Notes: a model not told the origin generated them from the sequence alone. Shown: positions 8,794 to 16,868, counted from the first letter of the stretch. The stretch: DNA of 40,122 nucleotides from an uncultured Eubacteriales bacterium (GCA_900545455.1 UQZF01000004.1:1-40122), one strand, 5' to 3'. Numbers and translations are program-made.

Positions 8794-9469
8794 AGCCGTA
8801 ATCCCCCCATTTCTCATCCGCGACAATCTCGCCGTGATCGATAGTGATTACTCTTTTTTTCATGGCTTGAACCAAATCCATGTTGTGCGTCACCACGACA
8901 ACCGTGGTTCCACGCTGGTTCGCCTCGTCGAGAAGCTTCATGATTTCCCATGAATTGGCGTTGTCAAGATTACCGGTCGGTTCATCCGCAAGAAGTATCT
9001 CCGGCTTGTTGATGAGTGCCCTTGCAATCGCCGCTCTCTGCTGCTCTCCACCCGAAAGCTGTGACGGATAATTCTTATACTTCTCGAGCAGTCCAACCAT
9101 AGAAAGCATGGAAAGCACCTCCGAACGGATCCGTCTGTTCGGAGCCTCCACAACCTTCTGTGCAAACGCTATATTATCATATATATTTCTATCTTCCAAA
9201 AGTCTGAAATCCTGAAACACAACTCCCATATCTCTTCTTATCATCGGCAGTTCTCTTCTCTTGGCTCTTCCAAGGTTCTTGCCGTTAATAAATATATGTC
9301 CTGACGTCGGTTCCAACTCCTTAAGCAGCAGCTTAATAAGTGTAGATTTTCCTGCACCGCTCTGCCCGACAATAAATACAAATTCGCCCTTCTCAACGCG
9401 AAGGCTGATATTATTAAGTGCCGGGAAGCCGGTCGAGTATGTCTTGCATACATTTTCCAATATAAGCAT
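8783..9469 (-). CDS. ftsE: Cell-division ATP-binding protein FtsE
   Basis: Cytoplasmic ATPase of FtsEX, 228 residues, the standard length. Walker A GQSGAGKST, Q-loop VVFQDFRLLEDRNIYDN (typical of FtsE), signature LSGGEQQRAAIARAL, Walker B ILLADEPTGNLD and the switch His in VVVVTHNMD are all present. The ATG at 9469 (MLILENV) is preferred over 9487 because GGGAGG lies ten bases upstream and it gives the family length. First gene of a five-gene operon, with a promoter at 9562-9591. Confidence 0.96.
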   Translation of the reverse strand: MLILENVCKTYSTGFPALNNISLRVEKGEFVFIVGQSGAGKSTLIKLLLKELEPTSGHIFINGKNLGRAKRRELPMIRRDMGVVFQDFRLLEDRNIYDNIAFAQKVVEAPNRRIRSEVLSMLSMVGLLEKYKNYPSQLSGGEQQRAAIARALINKPEILLADEPTGNLDNANSWEIMKLLDEANQRGTTVVVVTHNMDLVQAMKKRVITIDHGEIVADEKWGDYGYED

Positions 9470-9561
9470 GTCTCTTATGCCTCCCATTAATTCTTATGCT
9501 TTTTCCCGGTAATACCGGTTTTTCCAATTTATGGTCTATATTTGCCGACCTCGATATTACC

Positions 9562-9591
9562 ATTATATACTGACATGCAATCAATAATCAA
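9562..9591 (-). promoter_or_regulatory. Promoter of the ftsEX operon
   Basis: Minus-strand -35 TTGATT (9586-9591), an 18-base spacer and -10 TATAAT (9562-9567). It overlaps the last codons and stop of the upstream regulator gene, leaving a leader of about 85 bases before ftsE. Confidence 0.6.
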
Positions 9592-10669
9592 GTGATTCCA
9601 TATATTTCATATAATCGCGAACCATAAGTGCTATTTTAAATGTAATCGCATCATCAAACACTCTTAAATCAAGCCCTGTATTCTTCTGAATCTTGTCAAG
9701 ACGGTACACAAGCGTATTACGATGTATGAAAAGCTGTCTTGATGTCTCTGACACATTGAGGCTGTTCTCAAAAAACTTATTGATTGTTGTGAGAGTCTCC
9801 TCATCAAAGTCATCCGGATTCTGTCCGCCAAAAATCTCCTTGATGAACATCTTGCAGTGTGACATGGAGAGCTGATAAATGAGTCGTCCGATGCCAAGCT
9901 TCGAGTACGAAACAACATTTCTGTCACCGTAGAAAATCTTGCCGATGTCGAGTGCCATCTTCGCTTCCTTGTATGAACGGGAAACTTCCTTAATCTCATT
10001 CACGATGGTTCCATAAGCAATATGTACCTTGCTCATTGCCTCGGAATTGAGCGTGTCAAGCACAGTGAGAGCGACCTGATTCATTTCATCGTAGCCCTCA
10101 TTAGGCTTCAATTCCCTCACGATAATGATATTCTTCTCGTCAACCGCCGTTATGAAATCCTTTGCCTTGGATGCAAAGAGAGTTCTGAGCGTCTCCAGCG
10201 CATTGTTGTCCTTCTCATGCTTCGTCTCTACGATAAATACAAGCCTTCTCACATCCGTGTCAATGTGGAGCTTCTTCGCCCTGTTGTAAATATCGACAAG
10301 CAGAAGATTGTCAAGCAGCAGGTTCTTAATAAAGTTATCCTTATCAAATCTCTCCTTGTATGCAACAAGAAGATTCTGAATCTGGAATGTGGCAATCTTA
10401 CCTATCATATACACATCATCACTTCCGCCCTTGGCGAGAAGCACATATTCTAACTGCTTGTCATCAAAAACCTTAAAGAACTGGTATCCCTGTATAACCT
10501 GACTGTCTGCCGGTGAGCCTGCAAAGCTTAATACAGCCTCCTCATATCCGTCCGATTCAGGGAATGTGGTCGCAAGAGTCTTTCCCTCTGTGTCCATTAT
10601 GCACAAATCAATTCTGGTTATTGATTTCAGACCCTCAATCGTATTCTGTAAAATCTGATTTGAAATCAT
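9581..10669 (-). CDS. PucR/CdaR-family transcriptional regulator
   Basis: DNA-binding protein of 362 residues. The C-terminal ~60 residues form the PucR-type helix-turn-helix (NVSETSRQLFIHRNTLVYRLDKIQ then TGLDL); the segment before it (KVHIAYGTIVNEIKEVSRSYKEAKMAL) matches the GGDEF-like linker common in CdaR/PucR proteins. The N-terminal ~130 residues look like the ligand-sensing domain of sugar-diacid regulators (RIDLCIMDTEGKTLATT). It lies just downstream of a sugar-ABC ATPase gene but behind a strong terminator and its own promoter. A role in carbohydrate uptake is inferred; the ligand is unknown. Confidence 0.85.
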   Translation of the reverse strand: MISNQILQNTIEGLKSITRIDLCIMDTEGKTLATTFPESDGYEEAVLSFAGSPADSQVIQGYQFFKVFDDKQLEYVLLAKGGSDDVYMIGKIATFQIQNLLVAYKERFDKDNFIKNLLLDNLLLVDIYNRAKKLHIDTDVRRLVFIVETKHEKDNNALETLRTLFASKAKDFITAVDEKNIIIVRELKPNEGYDEMNQVALTVLDTLNSEAMSKVHIAYGTIVNEIKEVSRSYKEAKMALDIGKIFYGDRNVVSYSKLGIGRLIYQLSMSHCKMFIKEIFGGQNPDDFDEETLTTINKFFENSLNVSETSRQLFIHRNTLVYRLDKIQKNTGLDLRVFDDAITFKIALMVRDYMKYMESLDY

Positions 10670-10701
10670 ACAGTAACCTCTACTTTCCGTATTTAAAAAT
10701 G

Positions 10702-10739
10702 GTTATAATTCAACACTTTCTATTGTAAAACAATTTTAC
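10702..10739 (-). promoter_or_regulatory. Promoter and inverted repeat before the PucR-type gene
   Basis: Minus-strand TTTACA (10724-10729), a 16-base spacer and TATAAC (10702-10707). A perfect inverted repeat GTAAAA-CAA-TTTTAC (10725-10739) overlaps the -35, a place where a regulator, perhaps the gene's own product, could act. AGAGG precedes the ATG. Confidence 0.4.
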
Positions 10740-10740
10740 G

Positions 10741-10782
10741 AAAAAAAAAAGAGGAAATACACCATTTTTAGTGTATTTCCTC
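10741..10782 (-). terminator. Strong terminator after the UgpC/MsmK gene
   Basis: A perfect 12-bp stem (10751-10762 with 10771-10782) and 8-base loop are followed on the minus strand by ten T residues (10741-10750). It ends the ABC ATPase transcript just before the PucR promoter. Confidence 0.92.
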
Positions 10783-10840
10783 AATTATTCACACTTAATT
10801 CACATCTGTGGCGACTCCGCCGTCGATATGTAACAGATAA

Positions 10841-11947
10841 TTAGCAAGGAATTACTAACTCTGTATCCTTATCGAAGAGATGAAGCTTAGACATATCAAG
10901 AGCAAGCTTAATCTTGTCACCAGGACGAGCTGTTGTACGAGGGTTAACTCTTGCTGTGCAGCTCTTGTCCTCAATGTCGAAGTAAAGGTAAACTTCTGCA
11001 CCAAGTAACTCGTATACACGAATCTCAGCCTCGATTACGCTGTCAGGTGAAGATGCGATGAACATCTCTGTATCGTTGAGATCCTCAGGACGGATACCCA
11101 TGATAACTGTCTTGTCAACGTAAGCGCCAAGCTTCTCAGCCTTAGACTTAGGTAACTTAACAGAGTTGCTGCCGAACATAAGAACCATATCATCACCGTT
11201 CTTAACAAGCTTAGCATCGATAAGGTTCATCTGTGGAGAACCAATGAATCCTGCTACGAATACATTCTGTGGAAGGTTGTAAAGGTTCTGTGGTGTATCA
11301 ACCTGCTGAATGATACCATCCTTGAGAACTACGATTCTTGTACCAAGTGTCATAGCCTCTGTCTGGTCATGTGTTACGTAGATGATTGTTGTCTGGAGTC
11401 TCTGATGTAACTTGGAAATCTCAATTCTCATCTGTACTCTTAACTTAGCATCGAGGTTGGAGAGAGGCTCATCCATGAGGAATACCTTAGGCTGACGAAC
11501 GATAGCACGACCCATGGCAACACGCTGTCTCTGACCACCTGAAAGAGCCTTAGGCTTACGATCAAGGAGATGCTCGATATCAAGAATCTTAGCAGCCTCA
11601 TGAACAGCCTTATCGATCTCTGCCTTAGGAACCTTTCTTAACTTAAGACCGAATGCCATGTTATCATAAACTGACATATGTGGGTAGAGAGCGTAGTTCT
11701 GGAATACCATCGCGATATCTCTGTCCTTAGGCTCTACATCGTTAACAAGCTTGTCACCGATCCAAAGCTCACCGGAGCTGATCTCCTCAAGTCCTGCGAT
11801 CATACGAAGTGTTGTAGACTTACCACAACCTGAAGGTCCTACGAAAATGATGAATTCCTTATCTTCAATGTCAAGGTTGAAATCCTTAACTGCAACGAAT
11901 CCGTTTGGATATACTTTACAAACGTTTTTAAGTGATAAACTAGCCAT
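10841..11947 (-). CDS. Sugar ABC transporter ATP-binding protein (UgpC/MsmK type)
   Basis: Shared ATPase that energises carbohydrate ABC importers of the CUT1 type. 368 residues: Walker A GPSGCGKST, Q-loop MVFQNYALYPHMSVYDNMAFG, signature LSGGQRQRVAMGRAIVRQP, Walker B VFLMDEPLSNLDAKLR, switch His YVTHDQTEAMTLG, then the C-terminal MalK-like OB/TOBE regulatory domain (from about residue 240). AGGAGG sits six bases before the ATG. It stands alone with no permease or binding protein beside it, as is usual for an ATPase serving several importers. Codon use is strongly biased, suggesting high expression. Confidence 0.93.
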   Translation of the reverse strand: MASLSLKNVCKVYPNGFVAVKDFNLDIEDKEFIIFVGPSGCGKSTTLRMIAGLEEISSGELWIGDKLVNDVEPKDRDIAMVFQNYALYPHMSVYDNMAFGLKLRKVPKAEIDKAVHEAAKILDIEHLLDRKPKALSGGQRQRVAMGRAIVRQPKVFLMDEPLSNLDAKLRVQMRIEISKLHQRLQTTIIYVTHDQTEAMTLGTRIVVLKDGIIQQVDTPQNLYNLPQNVFVAGFIGSPQMNLIDAKLVKNGDDMVLMFGSNSVKLPKSKAEKLGAYVDKTVIMGIRPEDLNDTEMFIASSPDSVIEAEIRVYELLGAEVYLYFDIEDKSCTARVNPRTTARPGDKIKLALDMSKLHLFDKDTELVIPC

Positions 11948-12032
11948 TATAATACCTCCTAAAAGTTTTTCCGTTTTTCACTATCACCATTCTACAATAA
12001 TGCTTGTTTAAATGCCATACCCCAAATAGCCG

Positions 12033-12060
12033 AAAATCAACACCTTATTTTGTTGATTTT
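12033..12060. promoter_or_regulatory. Perfect inverted repeat upstream of the UgpC/MsmK gene
   Basis: Arms AAAATCAACA (12033-12042) and TGTTGATTTT (12051-12060) with an 8-base spacer, about 90 bases upstream of the ATPase start, in the intergenic region shared with the divergent yjfB-like gene. Neither strand shows a T-run, so it is more likely an operator than a terminator. The regulator is unknown. Confidence 0.4.
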
Positions 12061-12142
12061 GCATATAGACATGTTATTATTTGCTTTTTTATTGCACTTT
12101 ATACAAAAAATAAGGCTTATATTGCTTTTTTTATGCAAAGAC

Positions 12143-12171
12143 TTGTTTATTTTTGTTAATTATGCTATAAA
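12143..12171 (+). promoter_or_regulatory. Promoter of the yjfB-like gene
   Basis: -35 TTGTTT (12143-12148), a 17-base spacer and -10 TATAAA (12166-12171), about 48 bases before the ATG at 12220. No flagellar sigma-type promoter is seen. Confidence 0.5.
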
Positions 12172-12219
12172 TTAATCAGACAGTGTAAAACTATATTTTA
12201 TAAATAGGAGGTGTATTCT

Positions 12220-12396
12220 ATGGATATAGCAGCACTTTCAGCAAGCATGAGCCTCGCGGATGTCAACTCACAGGTCGGCATAGCAGTTCTCGCTAAGAAT
12301 CTTGATACAATCGAGGATATGGGCGACGGCATCAAGAAGATGATGGAGATGTCCGTCAATCCTAATCTCGGCGCGAACATCGACGTAATGGTTTAG
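12220..12396 (+). CDS. YjfB-family small protein (putative motility protein)
   Basis: 58 residues, from the ATG at 12220 with AGGAGG (12206-12211) eight bases upstream; an in-frame GTG at 12211 lies inside the ribosome site and is rejected. The sequence MDIAALSASMSLADVNSQVG, then ILAKNLDTIEDMGDG-like middle and PNLGANIDVMV end, fits the YjfB family of about 60 residues, often linked to motility genes by annotation but of unproven function. No flagellar genes are present in this window. It is monocistronic, with its own promoter and a strong terminator. Confidence 0.8.
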   Translation: MDIAALSASMSLADVNSQVGIAVLAKNLDTIEDMGDGIKKMMEMSVNPNLGANIDVMV

Positions 12397-12397
12397 C

Positions 12398-12456
12398 AAA
12401 AAGCATAAGGCACCGGAAATACGATATGCCATGTATTTCCGATGCCTTATTTTTAT
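12398..12456. terminator. Bidirectional terminator between yjfB-like gene and cvfB
   Basis: An 18-position stem (12405-12422 with 12433-12450, one A/C mismatch) and 10-base loop. ATTTTTATTT follows on the plus strand, and the minus strand runs into CTTTTTG. It serves the two convergent genes. Confidence 0.88.
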
Positions 12457-13280
12457 TTCAGTCTTATCGATGTCTCGGAGAGCTCTAACTTTCCCTCCTT
12501 CAAGAGCTTGCCTACCGCTCTCTTAAAAGAAGCCTTGCTCATTCCGAGCTCTCTTTTGATGACCTCAGGCGATGCCTTGTCGCTGAAAGGAAGAACTCCG
12601 TCGAACTCCTCTATCGTCTCGAGAATCTTCGCTGCATCATCATCTCTCTGAAGATAACCCACCTCACGAACCGCAAGCTCAAGCCTTCCGTCCGCCGTCA
12701 CGTTGGTGACACGCAGTCCGTTAAGCTTCTCACCCACATTGAGTACTCCGTAGCACTCCTTCTTAGGGATGAGTCCCTGGTACATATCATCGACAGCCAC
12801 ATACATTCCGAACTTCTCGATGTACTGGTAAGCTGTTCCGCTCACCATATCGCCGCGCTTGTACTGAGTTGTAGTCTTGAGATACTTATAGACATTCATG
12901 GTCGCGCAAAGTCTGCTGCTCTTGTCGACATAGAGTGCAACAAGGCAGTTATCGCCCGGATGAACCCTGTAGGTCTGCTCCTTGAACGGCAGGAAAAGGT
13001 CCTTCTCAAGTCCCCAGTCGAGGAATGCACCGATTTTTCCGGTGTCCTTAACCTCAAGTCTTGCCACCTCACCGAGAACGAGCGCCGGCTTGTTGGTGGT
13101 AGCGAGCAGTCTGTCCTGCGAATCCCTGTAGATAAACACGGTAACCGTATCCCCTATCTGCGCATTCTCAGGAACCTGCTTTCTCGGAAGAAGCACGCGC
13201 TCCTCCTCGTCGCCGAGGTAAACTCCGAAATCCGTCTTTTTTACTATACTTAAATCCTGAACCTCACCGATTCTAATCAT
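12453..13280 (-). CDS. cvfB: S1 RNA-binding domain protein, CvfB family
   Basis: Cytoplasmic RNA-binding protein of 275 residues in the CvfB/YitL family. It has tandem S1-type OB folds (near residues 1-60, 65-135 and 140-205; e.g. VARLEVKDTGKIGAFLDWGL and YIEKFGMYVAVDDMYQGLIP) and a C-terminal winged helix (near 215-275; VIKRELGMSKASFKRAVGKL). CvfB affects virulence-factor expression in Staphylococcus aureus through RNA binding; the role here is inferred. The start at 13280 (MIRIGEV) has GGAGG six bases upstream and is preferred over the frame start at 13304. It lies 20 bases after the thioesterase stop. Confidence 0.9.
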   Translation of the reverse strand: MIRIGEVQDLSIVKKTDFGVYLGDEEERVLLPRKQVPENAQIGDTVTVFIYRDSQDRLLATTNKPALVLGEVARLEVKDTGKIGAFLDWGLEKDLFLPFKEQTYRVHPGDNCLVALYVDKSSRLCATMNVYKYLKTTTQYKRGDMVSGTAYQYIEKFGMYVAVDDMYQGLIPKKECYGVLNVGEKLNGLRVTNVTADGRLELAVREVGYLQRDDDAAKILETIEEFDGVLPFSDKASPEVIKRELGMSKASFKRAVGKLLKEGKLELSETSIRLK

Positions 13281-13300
13281 TGTAATCCTCCATTCTTTTG

Positions 13301-14023
13301 TCACTGCTCAAACACGACAATCACATTGACATTGCCGCCGCCATCCCTCAGGCATACATAGTATCTGCCGTCCTGCCAACCCGTGTAAGGTTGGAAGGTA
13401 TCGCCCATAACCGCCGACTTCTTGTACTCGGCGAGCAGGCGTTTCACGGGTTTTCCTGCCTTCCCGGGCTCATTCTGCTCAAAAAGAGCCATCGCTATAT
13501 TGATATACTGTCCATTGTTTACATGCTTGTTCGTGTCGATCATATCCGCCCTGACATCTATCGGCTGCTCCTCTTTGAGTCCCTCAGGGAGCGCTATCTT
13601 GCGCGGAAGATATTCCATGTCGAGCTTTTCTCCGAGCCCGTAGTGCTCTATCTGCTCAGCGTCGGGCTTCATAGGTCTGAGTGTCTTAATATTCATGTAC
13701 GACCAAAGCGAGGCTGCCTTCACGAGCATATTGCCGTTCTCATCCTCGAGCCAGAAATTACGGCTGCCGTAAAAGCCCTTAAACTCGTAAGGCACCGTGC
13801 ACACCCTGACCTTATCACAGAAAGACGGAAGTCTCTCAATGTCAATCTGCCAGTTGAGCAAAAACCATGCCCCGTCGCGTTCTGCCACATAATCTATGCC
13901 GACGCCCGCATCCTCGGAATGAAAGGACGAGCAGTTCTGGAACAGATTGATAAGTGCGGGAAGCGTGAGCTGTCTGTCGCTTGAACACTCAGAGTACCTT
14001 ATTCGTGCATCATAGCTGTACAT
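13301..14023 (-). CDS. Acyl-ACP thioesterase
   Basis: Hydrolyses acyl-ACP to release free fatty acids. 240 residues with two hot-dog folds, the bacterial FatA/FatB-like family. The N-terminal domain holds the family segments GAWFLLNWQIDIERLPSFCD and FKGFYGSRNFWLED; the second domain holds the catalytic Asp-Asn-His motif in DMIDTNKHVNNGQYI (near residue 173). The open frame runs back through tRNA-Ser, but ATG 14023 has AAGGAGGA six bases upstream and fits the family start, so it is chosen. Probably co-transcribed with cvfB. Confidence 0.92.
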   Translation of the reverse strand: MYSYDARIRYSECSSDRQLTLPALINLFQNCSSFHSEDAGVGIDYVAERDGAWFLLNWQIDIERLPSFCDKVRVCTVPYEFKGFYGSRNFWLEDENGNMLVKAASLWSYMNIKTLRPMKPDAEQIEHYGLGEKLDMEYLPRKIALPEGLKEEQPIDVRADMIDTNKHVNNGQYINIAMALFEQNEPGKAGKPVKRLLAEYKKSAVMGDTFQPYTGWQDGRYYVCLRDGGGNVNVIVVFEQ

Positions 14024-14094
14024 AAAATTCCTCCTTGACCATATATTGTAAAAAAAGAGCACATTACAGTCTCCCATAATGTGCTCGACGCAAA

Positions 14095-14182
14095 CGGAAA
14101 CGGCGGGATTCGAACCCGCGTGCCGGTTGCCCGACAACTTGATTTCGAGTCAAGCTCGTTATGGCCACTTCGATACGTTTCC
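14095..14182 (-). tRNA. tRNA-Ser (anticodon CGA)
   Basis: 88 bases. The acceptor stem GGAAACG/CGTTTCC closes the structure; the anticodon stem CTTGA/TCAAG holds the loop CTCGAAA (anticodon CGA, reads UCG). A long variable arm, the T-loop GTTCGAATC and discriminator G mark it as a serine tRNA. The 3' CCA is not encoded. Confidence 0.96.
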
Positions 14183-14211
14183 ATAGATTGTTGTAAAAGT
14201 CCCTCGGACCT

Positions 14212-14220
14212 ATTATACCA
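14212..14220 (-). promoter_or_regulatory. Extended -10 promoter before tRNA-Ser
   Basis: Minus-strand TGGTATAAT, about 30 bases upstream of tRNA-Ser and directly after the terminator of tRNA-Gln. No good -35 is visible, so the extended -10 would have to carry it. Confidence 0.45.
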
Positions 14221-14250
14221 ACAAAGGCATCACGCTGACGTGATGCCTTT
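14218..14250 (-). terminator. Terminator after tRNA-Gln
   Basis: A perfect 12-bp stem (14223-14234 with 14239-14250, arms AAAGGCATCACG and CGTGATGCCTTT) and 4-base loop, two bases after tRNA-Gln. The stem itself ends in TTT followed by GTTGG, so the T-tract is short. Confidence 0.7.
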
Positions 14251-14252
14251 AA

Positions 14253-14324
14253 CTGGGCTACCAGGGCTCGAACCTGGAAATGCTGGAGTCAGAGTCCAGT
14301 GCCTTACCATTTGGCTATAGCCCA
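14253..14324 (-). tRNA. tRNA-Gln (anticodon CTG)
   Basis: 72 bases. It starts TGGGCTATAGCCAA, as bacterial glutamine tRNAs do, including the unusual U1. The anticodon stem CTGGA/TCCAG encloses the loop CTCTGAC (anticodon CTG, reads CAG). The T-arm CCAGGTTCGAGCCCTGG is intact. CCA is not encoded. Confidence 0.96.
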
Positions 14325-14358
14325 ATGTGTACTGCGCTCTTGCGCTACAACATGATGT

Positions 14359-14387
14359 ATTATATATCAGCTTTTTAGAAAATGCAA
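14359..14387 (-). promoter_or_regulatory. Promoter of tRNA-Gln
   Basis: Minus-strand -35 TTGCAT (14382-14387), a 17-base spacer and -10 TATAAT (14359-14364), ending 35 bases before the tRNA. The remaining AT-rich stretch to 14461 shows only a weak GAGGG/CCCTC hairpin at the dppF end without a T-run. Confidence 0.7.
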
Positions 14388-14461
14388 GTACTTTTTTGAA
14401 ATTTTTTTAATTTTTTTTAAAATATATAAAATTCCTACATTTTACAAGGCTTTGAGGGTTT

Positions 14462-15190
14462 TTATCCCTCTATCAGCTGCCTTGTATAAGCTTCCTTCGG
14501 AGCAGAAAAAAGTTCTTCCGTCTCCCCGCACTCTACCACATGTCCGTCCTTCATGACCATGATGCGGTCGCAGAGCTGATACACGACATCGATGTCATGC
14601 GATATGAATATATATGTCAGCCCGAACTCCTTTTTCAACTCAAGTAAAAGCTCCATAATCTGAGCCTGTATCGTCACATCCAGCGCCGACAGCGGCTCGT
14701 CAGCTATCACAAGGCGCGGCTTCGCTATGAGTGCCGCCGCAATGCTTATCCTCTGCCTCTGCCCCCCGCTCAGCTGTGAAGGGTGTCTGCGTGAATACGA
14801 CTCGTCAAGCCCGACGCGGACAAGCATGTCATCCACCCTGCTTGAGAGCTCGCTCTTGTCCTTAACTCCCGATAGAATAAGCGGTTCTTTCAGTATTCTG
14901 CCGATTGTCCACGCCGGATTTAACGACGAATACGGATCCTGAAAAATCATCTGCGGTCTCTCGGAGTGATGGATAATCTCCCCGTCGTACAGCTTATTCA
15001 TCCCGAGAATCGCCTTTGAGAGCGTTGATTTGCCGCAACCCGACTCACCCACGATGCCGAATATCTCGCCCTCGTTCACATCAAAATTCACATCGTACAA
15101 CACCTGTTTTTTTGATGCCTTGGCAAAAATCGTTTTAGAAGCACTCTTGTAATACACATTAAGATTCTTTACTTCAAGAATATGTTCCAT
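14462..15190 (-). CDS. Oligopeptide/nickel-type ABC transporter ATP-binding protein (DppF/NikE-like)
   Basis: One of two cytoplasmic ATPases of the adjacent importer. 242 residues: Walker A GIVGESGCGKSTLSKAIL, QMIFQDPYSSLNPAWTIG (Q-loop typical of Dpp/Opp F), signature LSGGQRQRISIAAAL, Walker B LVIADEPLSALD and FISHDIDVV. It is about 70 residues shorter than full DppF/OppF because the C-terminal oligopeptide-domain region is absent, giving a length like NikE. The start at 15190 has GAGG six bases upstream; an ATG at 15202 directly abutting the dppD stop is the alternative. Last gene of the operon. Confidence 0.92.
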   Translation of the reverse strand: MEHILEVKNLNVYYKSASKTIFAKASKKQVLYDVNFDVNEGEIFGIVGESGCGKSTLSKAILGMNKLYDGEIIHHSERPQMIFQDPYSSLNPAWTIGRILKEPLILSGVKDKSELSSRVDDMLVRVGLDESYSRRHPSQLSGGQRQRISIAAALIAKPRLVIADEPLSALDVTIQAQIMELLLELKKEFGLTYIFISHDIDVVYQLCDRIMVMKDGHVVECGETEELFSAPKEAYTRQLIEG

Positions 15191-15202
15191 CGCATTCCTC
15201 AT

Positions 15203-15997
15203 CTAATTCATACCCGCTCTTTTTCCGGCATTTCTGTCAGGTATGGCGGCTATAAGTTTTTTTGTGTACTCCTCTTTAGGCGCTGCAAAAATCTCCTCAA
15301 CAGTGCCCTGCTCAACAACCTTCCCCCTGCACATCACCACAACCCTGTCAGCAAAATTTCTTAACAGTTTCAAATCGTGTGTAATAAATACGATACCCAT
15401 ATTGTATTCTGTCTGCATCCGTCTGATAAGCTCGATGATTCCCTTCTGCGTCGTCACATCAAGTGCCGTCGTCGGCTCATCGCACAGAAGATAGCCCGGT
15501 CTGCATATCGTCCCCATCGCAATCATGACTCTCTGCCGCATTCCGCCCGAAAGTTCATGCGGATAGCTTGCGTACACTCTCTCCGGCTGCTCAAGCCTTG
15601 CGTCCTTAAGTGCCGACAGCGCGCGCTCCCTCAGCTCCGGGCGTGACACTCCCTTTTCGTGAAGGCGCACTGCCTCCTCAAGCTGTTTTCCTATTCTCAT
15701 TGTCGGATTGAGGCTTGTCATAGGCTCCTGAAAAATCATTGCGATCTCACTCCCCCTCACCTGTGACATTGCCTTTTCATCGAGCCCTATGAGTTCCCTG
15801 CCGTCAAGCCTGATACTGCCCCCGGCTATATCTGCCGCAGGATTTAAAAGCCCCATCACCGAAAGTGCCGTCATCGTCTTGCCCGAGCCCGACTCACCGA
15901 CTATTCCGAGAATCTCTCCGCGCTCCACAGACATGCTGACATCACAAAGAACTCTTCTCCCGCCAAACTGTACCGTAAGCTTTTCTATCTCAAGCAT
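15203..15997 (-). CDS. Oligopeptide/nickel-type ABC transporter ATP-binding protein (DppD/NikD-like)
   Basis: The other ATPase of the importer, 264 residues. Walker A GIVGESGSGKTMTALSVMGL, Q-loop MIFQEPMTSLNPTMRIG, signature LSGGMRQRVMIAMGT, Walker B YLLCDEPTTALDVT and FITHDLKLL are typical of DppD. It too is short and ends soon after the ATPase core. The open frame extends into dppC, but the ATG at 15997 (MLEIEKL) matches the family start and leaves 19 bases after the dppC stop. Confidence 0.92.
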   Translation of the reverse strand: MLEIEKLTVQFGGRRVLCDVSMSVERGEILGIVGESGSGKTMTALSVMGLLNPAADIAGGSIRLDGRELIGLDEKAMSQVRGSEIAMIFQEPMTSLNPTMRIGKQLEEAVRLHEKGVSRPELRERALSALKDARLEQPERVYASYPHELSGGMRQRVMIAMGTICRPGYLLCDEPTTALDVTTQKGIIELIRRMQTEYNMGIVFITHDLKLLRNFADRVVVMCRGKVVEQGTVEEIFAAPKEEYTKKLIAAIPDRNAGKRAGMN

Positions 15998-16016
15998 AAA
16001 CCACCGTTCCCTTTCA

Positions 16017-16868
16017 TCATATCTCCTCCTCCGACGATCTCTCCCTGATACCCTCGGCAAGAAGAGAAAAACCGAGCACAAAAAGCACGATGGTCATTCC
16101 CGGCATAACCGCATACCATGGTGCCGTAAAGAGAAAGCTCTGCGCATCCGAGAGCATGCTTCCGAGGCTCGCGTCCGGCGGCTGTATTCCTATTCCAAGG
16201 TAGCTTAGTCCCGCCTCCGCAAGAACCGCATTGTTAAAACCTATAGTTATTGTGACAAAAAGTGTCGGAAGCACATTCGGAAAAATATGCCTGAAAATGA
16301 TTCTCATGTTCCCTGCACCCATAAGTCTTGCGCTCTTCACAAAATCGCGCTCTTTAAGGCTTATGTACTCACTTCGCACAATGCGCGCAAAGCTCGGAAC
16401 GAACAGGATTCCAAGTGCTATTATGACATTGTACTTTCCCGGTCCCGCAATGCTCACTATCACGAGTGCCAGCAGTATGCTCGGGAATCCGTTGAGTGCA
16501 TCGTTGACTCTCATTACAATCTCATCGACGATTCCGCCGTAATAACCCGTGACGGCACCTATTACCGTTCCGATACTTCCGCCTATCGCCACGGTCGACA
16601 CCGCAACAAGTCCGGTCATGCTTATTCCCTTTAACACTCTGCTGAAAATATCTCTTCCGAAATTGTCCGTACCCATTATATGCTTAAAGGACGGTGCCAT
16701 AAACTTCTCTGAGGCGTTCATGGCATTGGGAGAATACGGAGTATGTATAAGTCCGACAAGCATCAGCACGACAAAAACAGCAGTTATTGCCGCTCCTGCC
16801 GTGAGATATACACTCTTTCTTTTTTTCTCTCCCATACCGGATTTTCTCTTAGTTTTCATACGTTTCAC
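16017..16868 (-). CDS. Oligopeptide/nickel-type ABC transporter permease (DppC-like)
   Basis: Inner-membrane permease of 283 residues. It has a positively charged N-terminus, TM1 near residues 20-42, the extracellular FKHIMGTDNFGRDIFSRVL motif characteristic of DppC/OppC, and five further helices. The EAA-type loop contacting the ATPases lies near residues 190-210 (VKSARLMGAGNMRIIFRHIF). The GTG at 16868 overlaps the dppB stop by 4 bases (GTGA); an ATG at 16859 is the alternative. Neither has a clear ribosome site, suggesting coupling to dppB. Confidence 0.93.
   Translation of the reverse strand: MKRMKTKRKSGMGEKKRKSVYLTAGAAITAVFVVLMLVGLIHTPYSPNAMNASEKFMAPSFKHIMGTDNFGRDIFSRVLKGISMTGLVAVSTVAIGGSIGTVIGAVTGYYGGIVDEIVMRVNDALNGFPSILLALVIVSIAGPGKYNVIIALGILFVPSFARIVRSEYISLKERDFVKSARLMGAGNMRIIFRHIFPNVLPTLFVTITIGFNNAVLAEAGLSYLGIGIQPPDASLGSMLSDAQSFLFTAPWYAVMPGMTIVLFVLGFSLLAEGIRERSSEEEI

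Noticed and set aside
9506..9518. CCGGTAATACCGG followed by TTTTT on the plus strand
   Set aside because: It looks like a short terminator for the plus strand, but no plus-strand gene lies upstream, and on the minus strand no T-run follows. Its loop would also be very small.
14081..14320. Frame running through both tRNA genes
   Set aside because: It consists mainly of tRNA sequence read in reverse; the tRNA structures are unambiguous.
14095..14324. tRNA genes as integration site of the element
   Set aside because: Both tRNAs have normal flanking genes, and the integrase is 21 kb away; no tRNA 3'-end copy was seen at the element ends.
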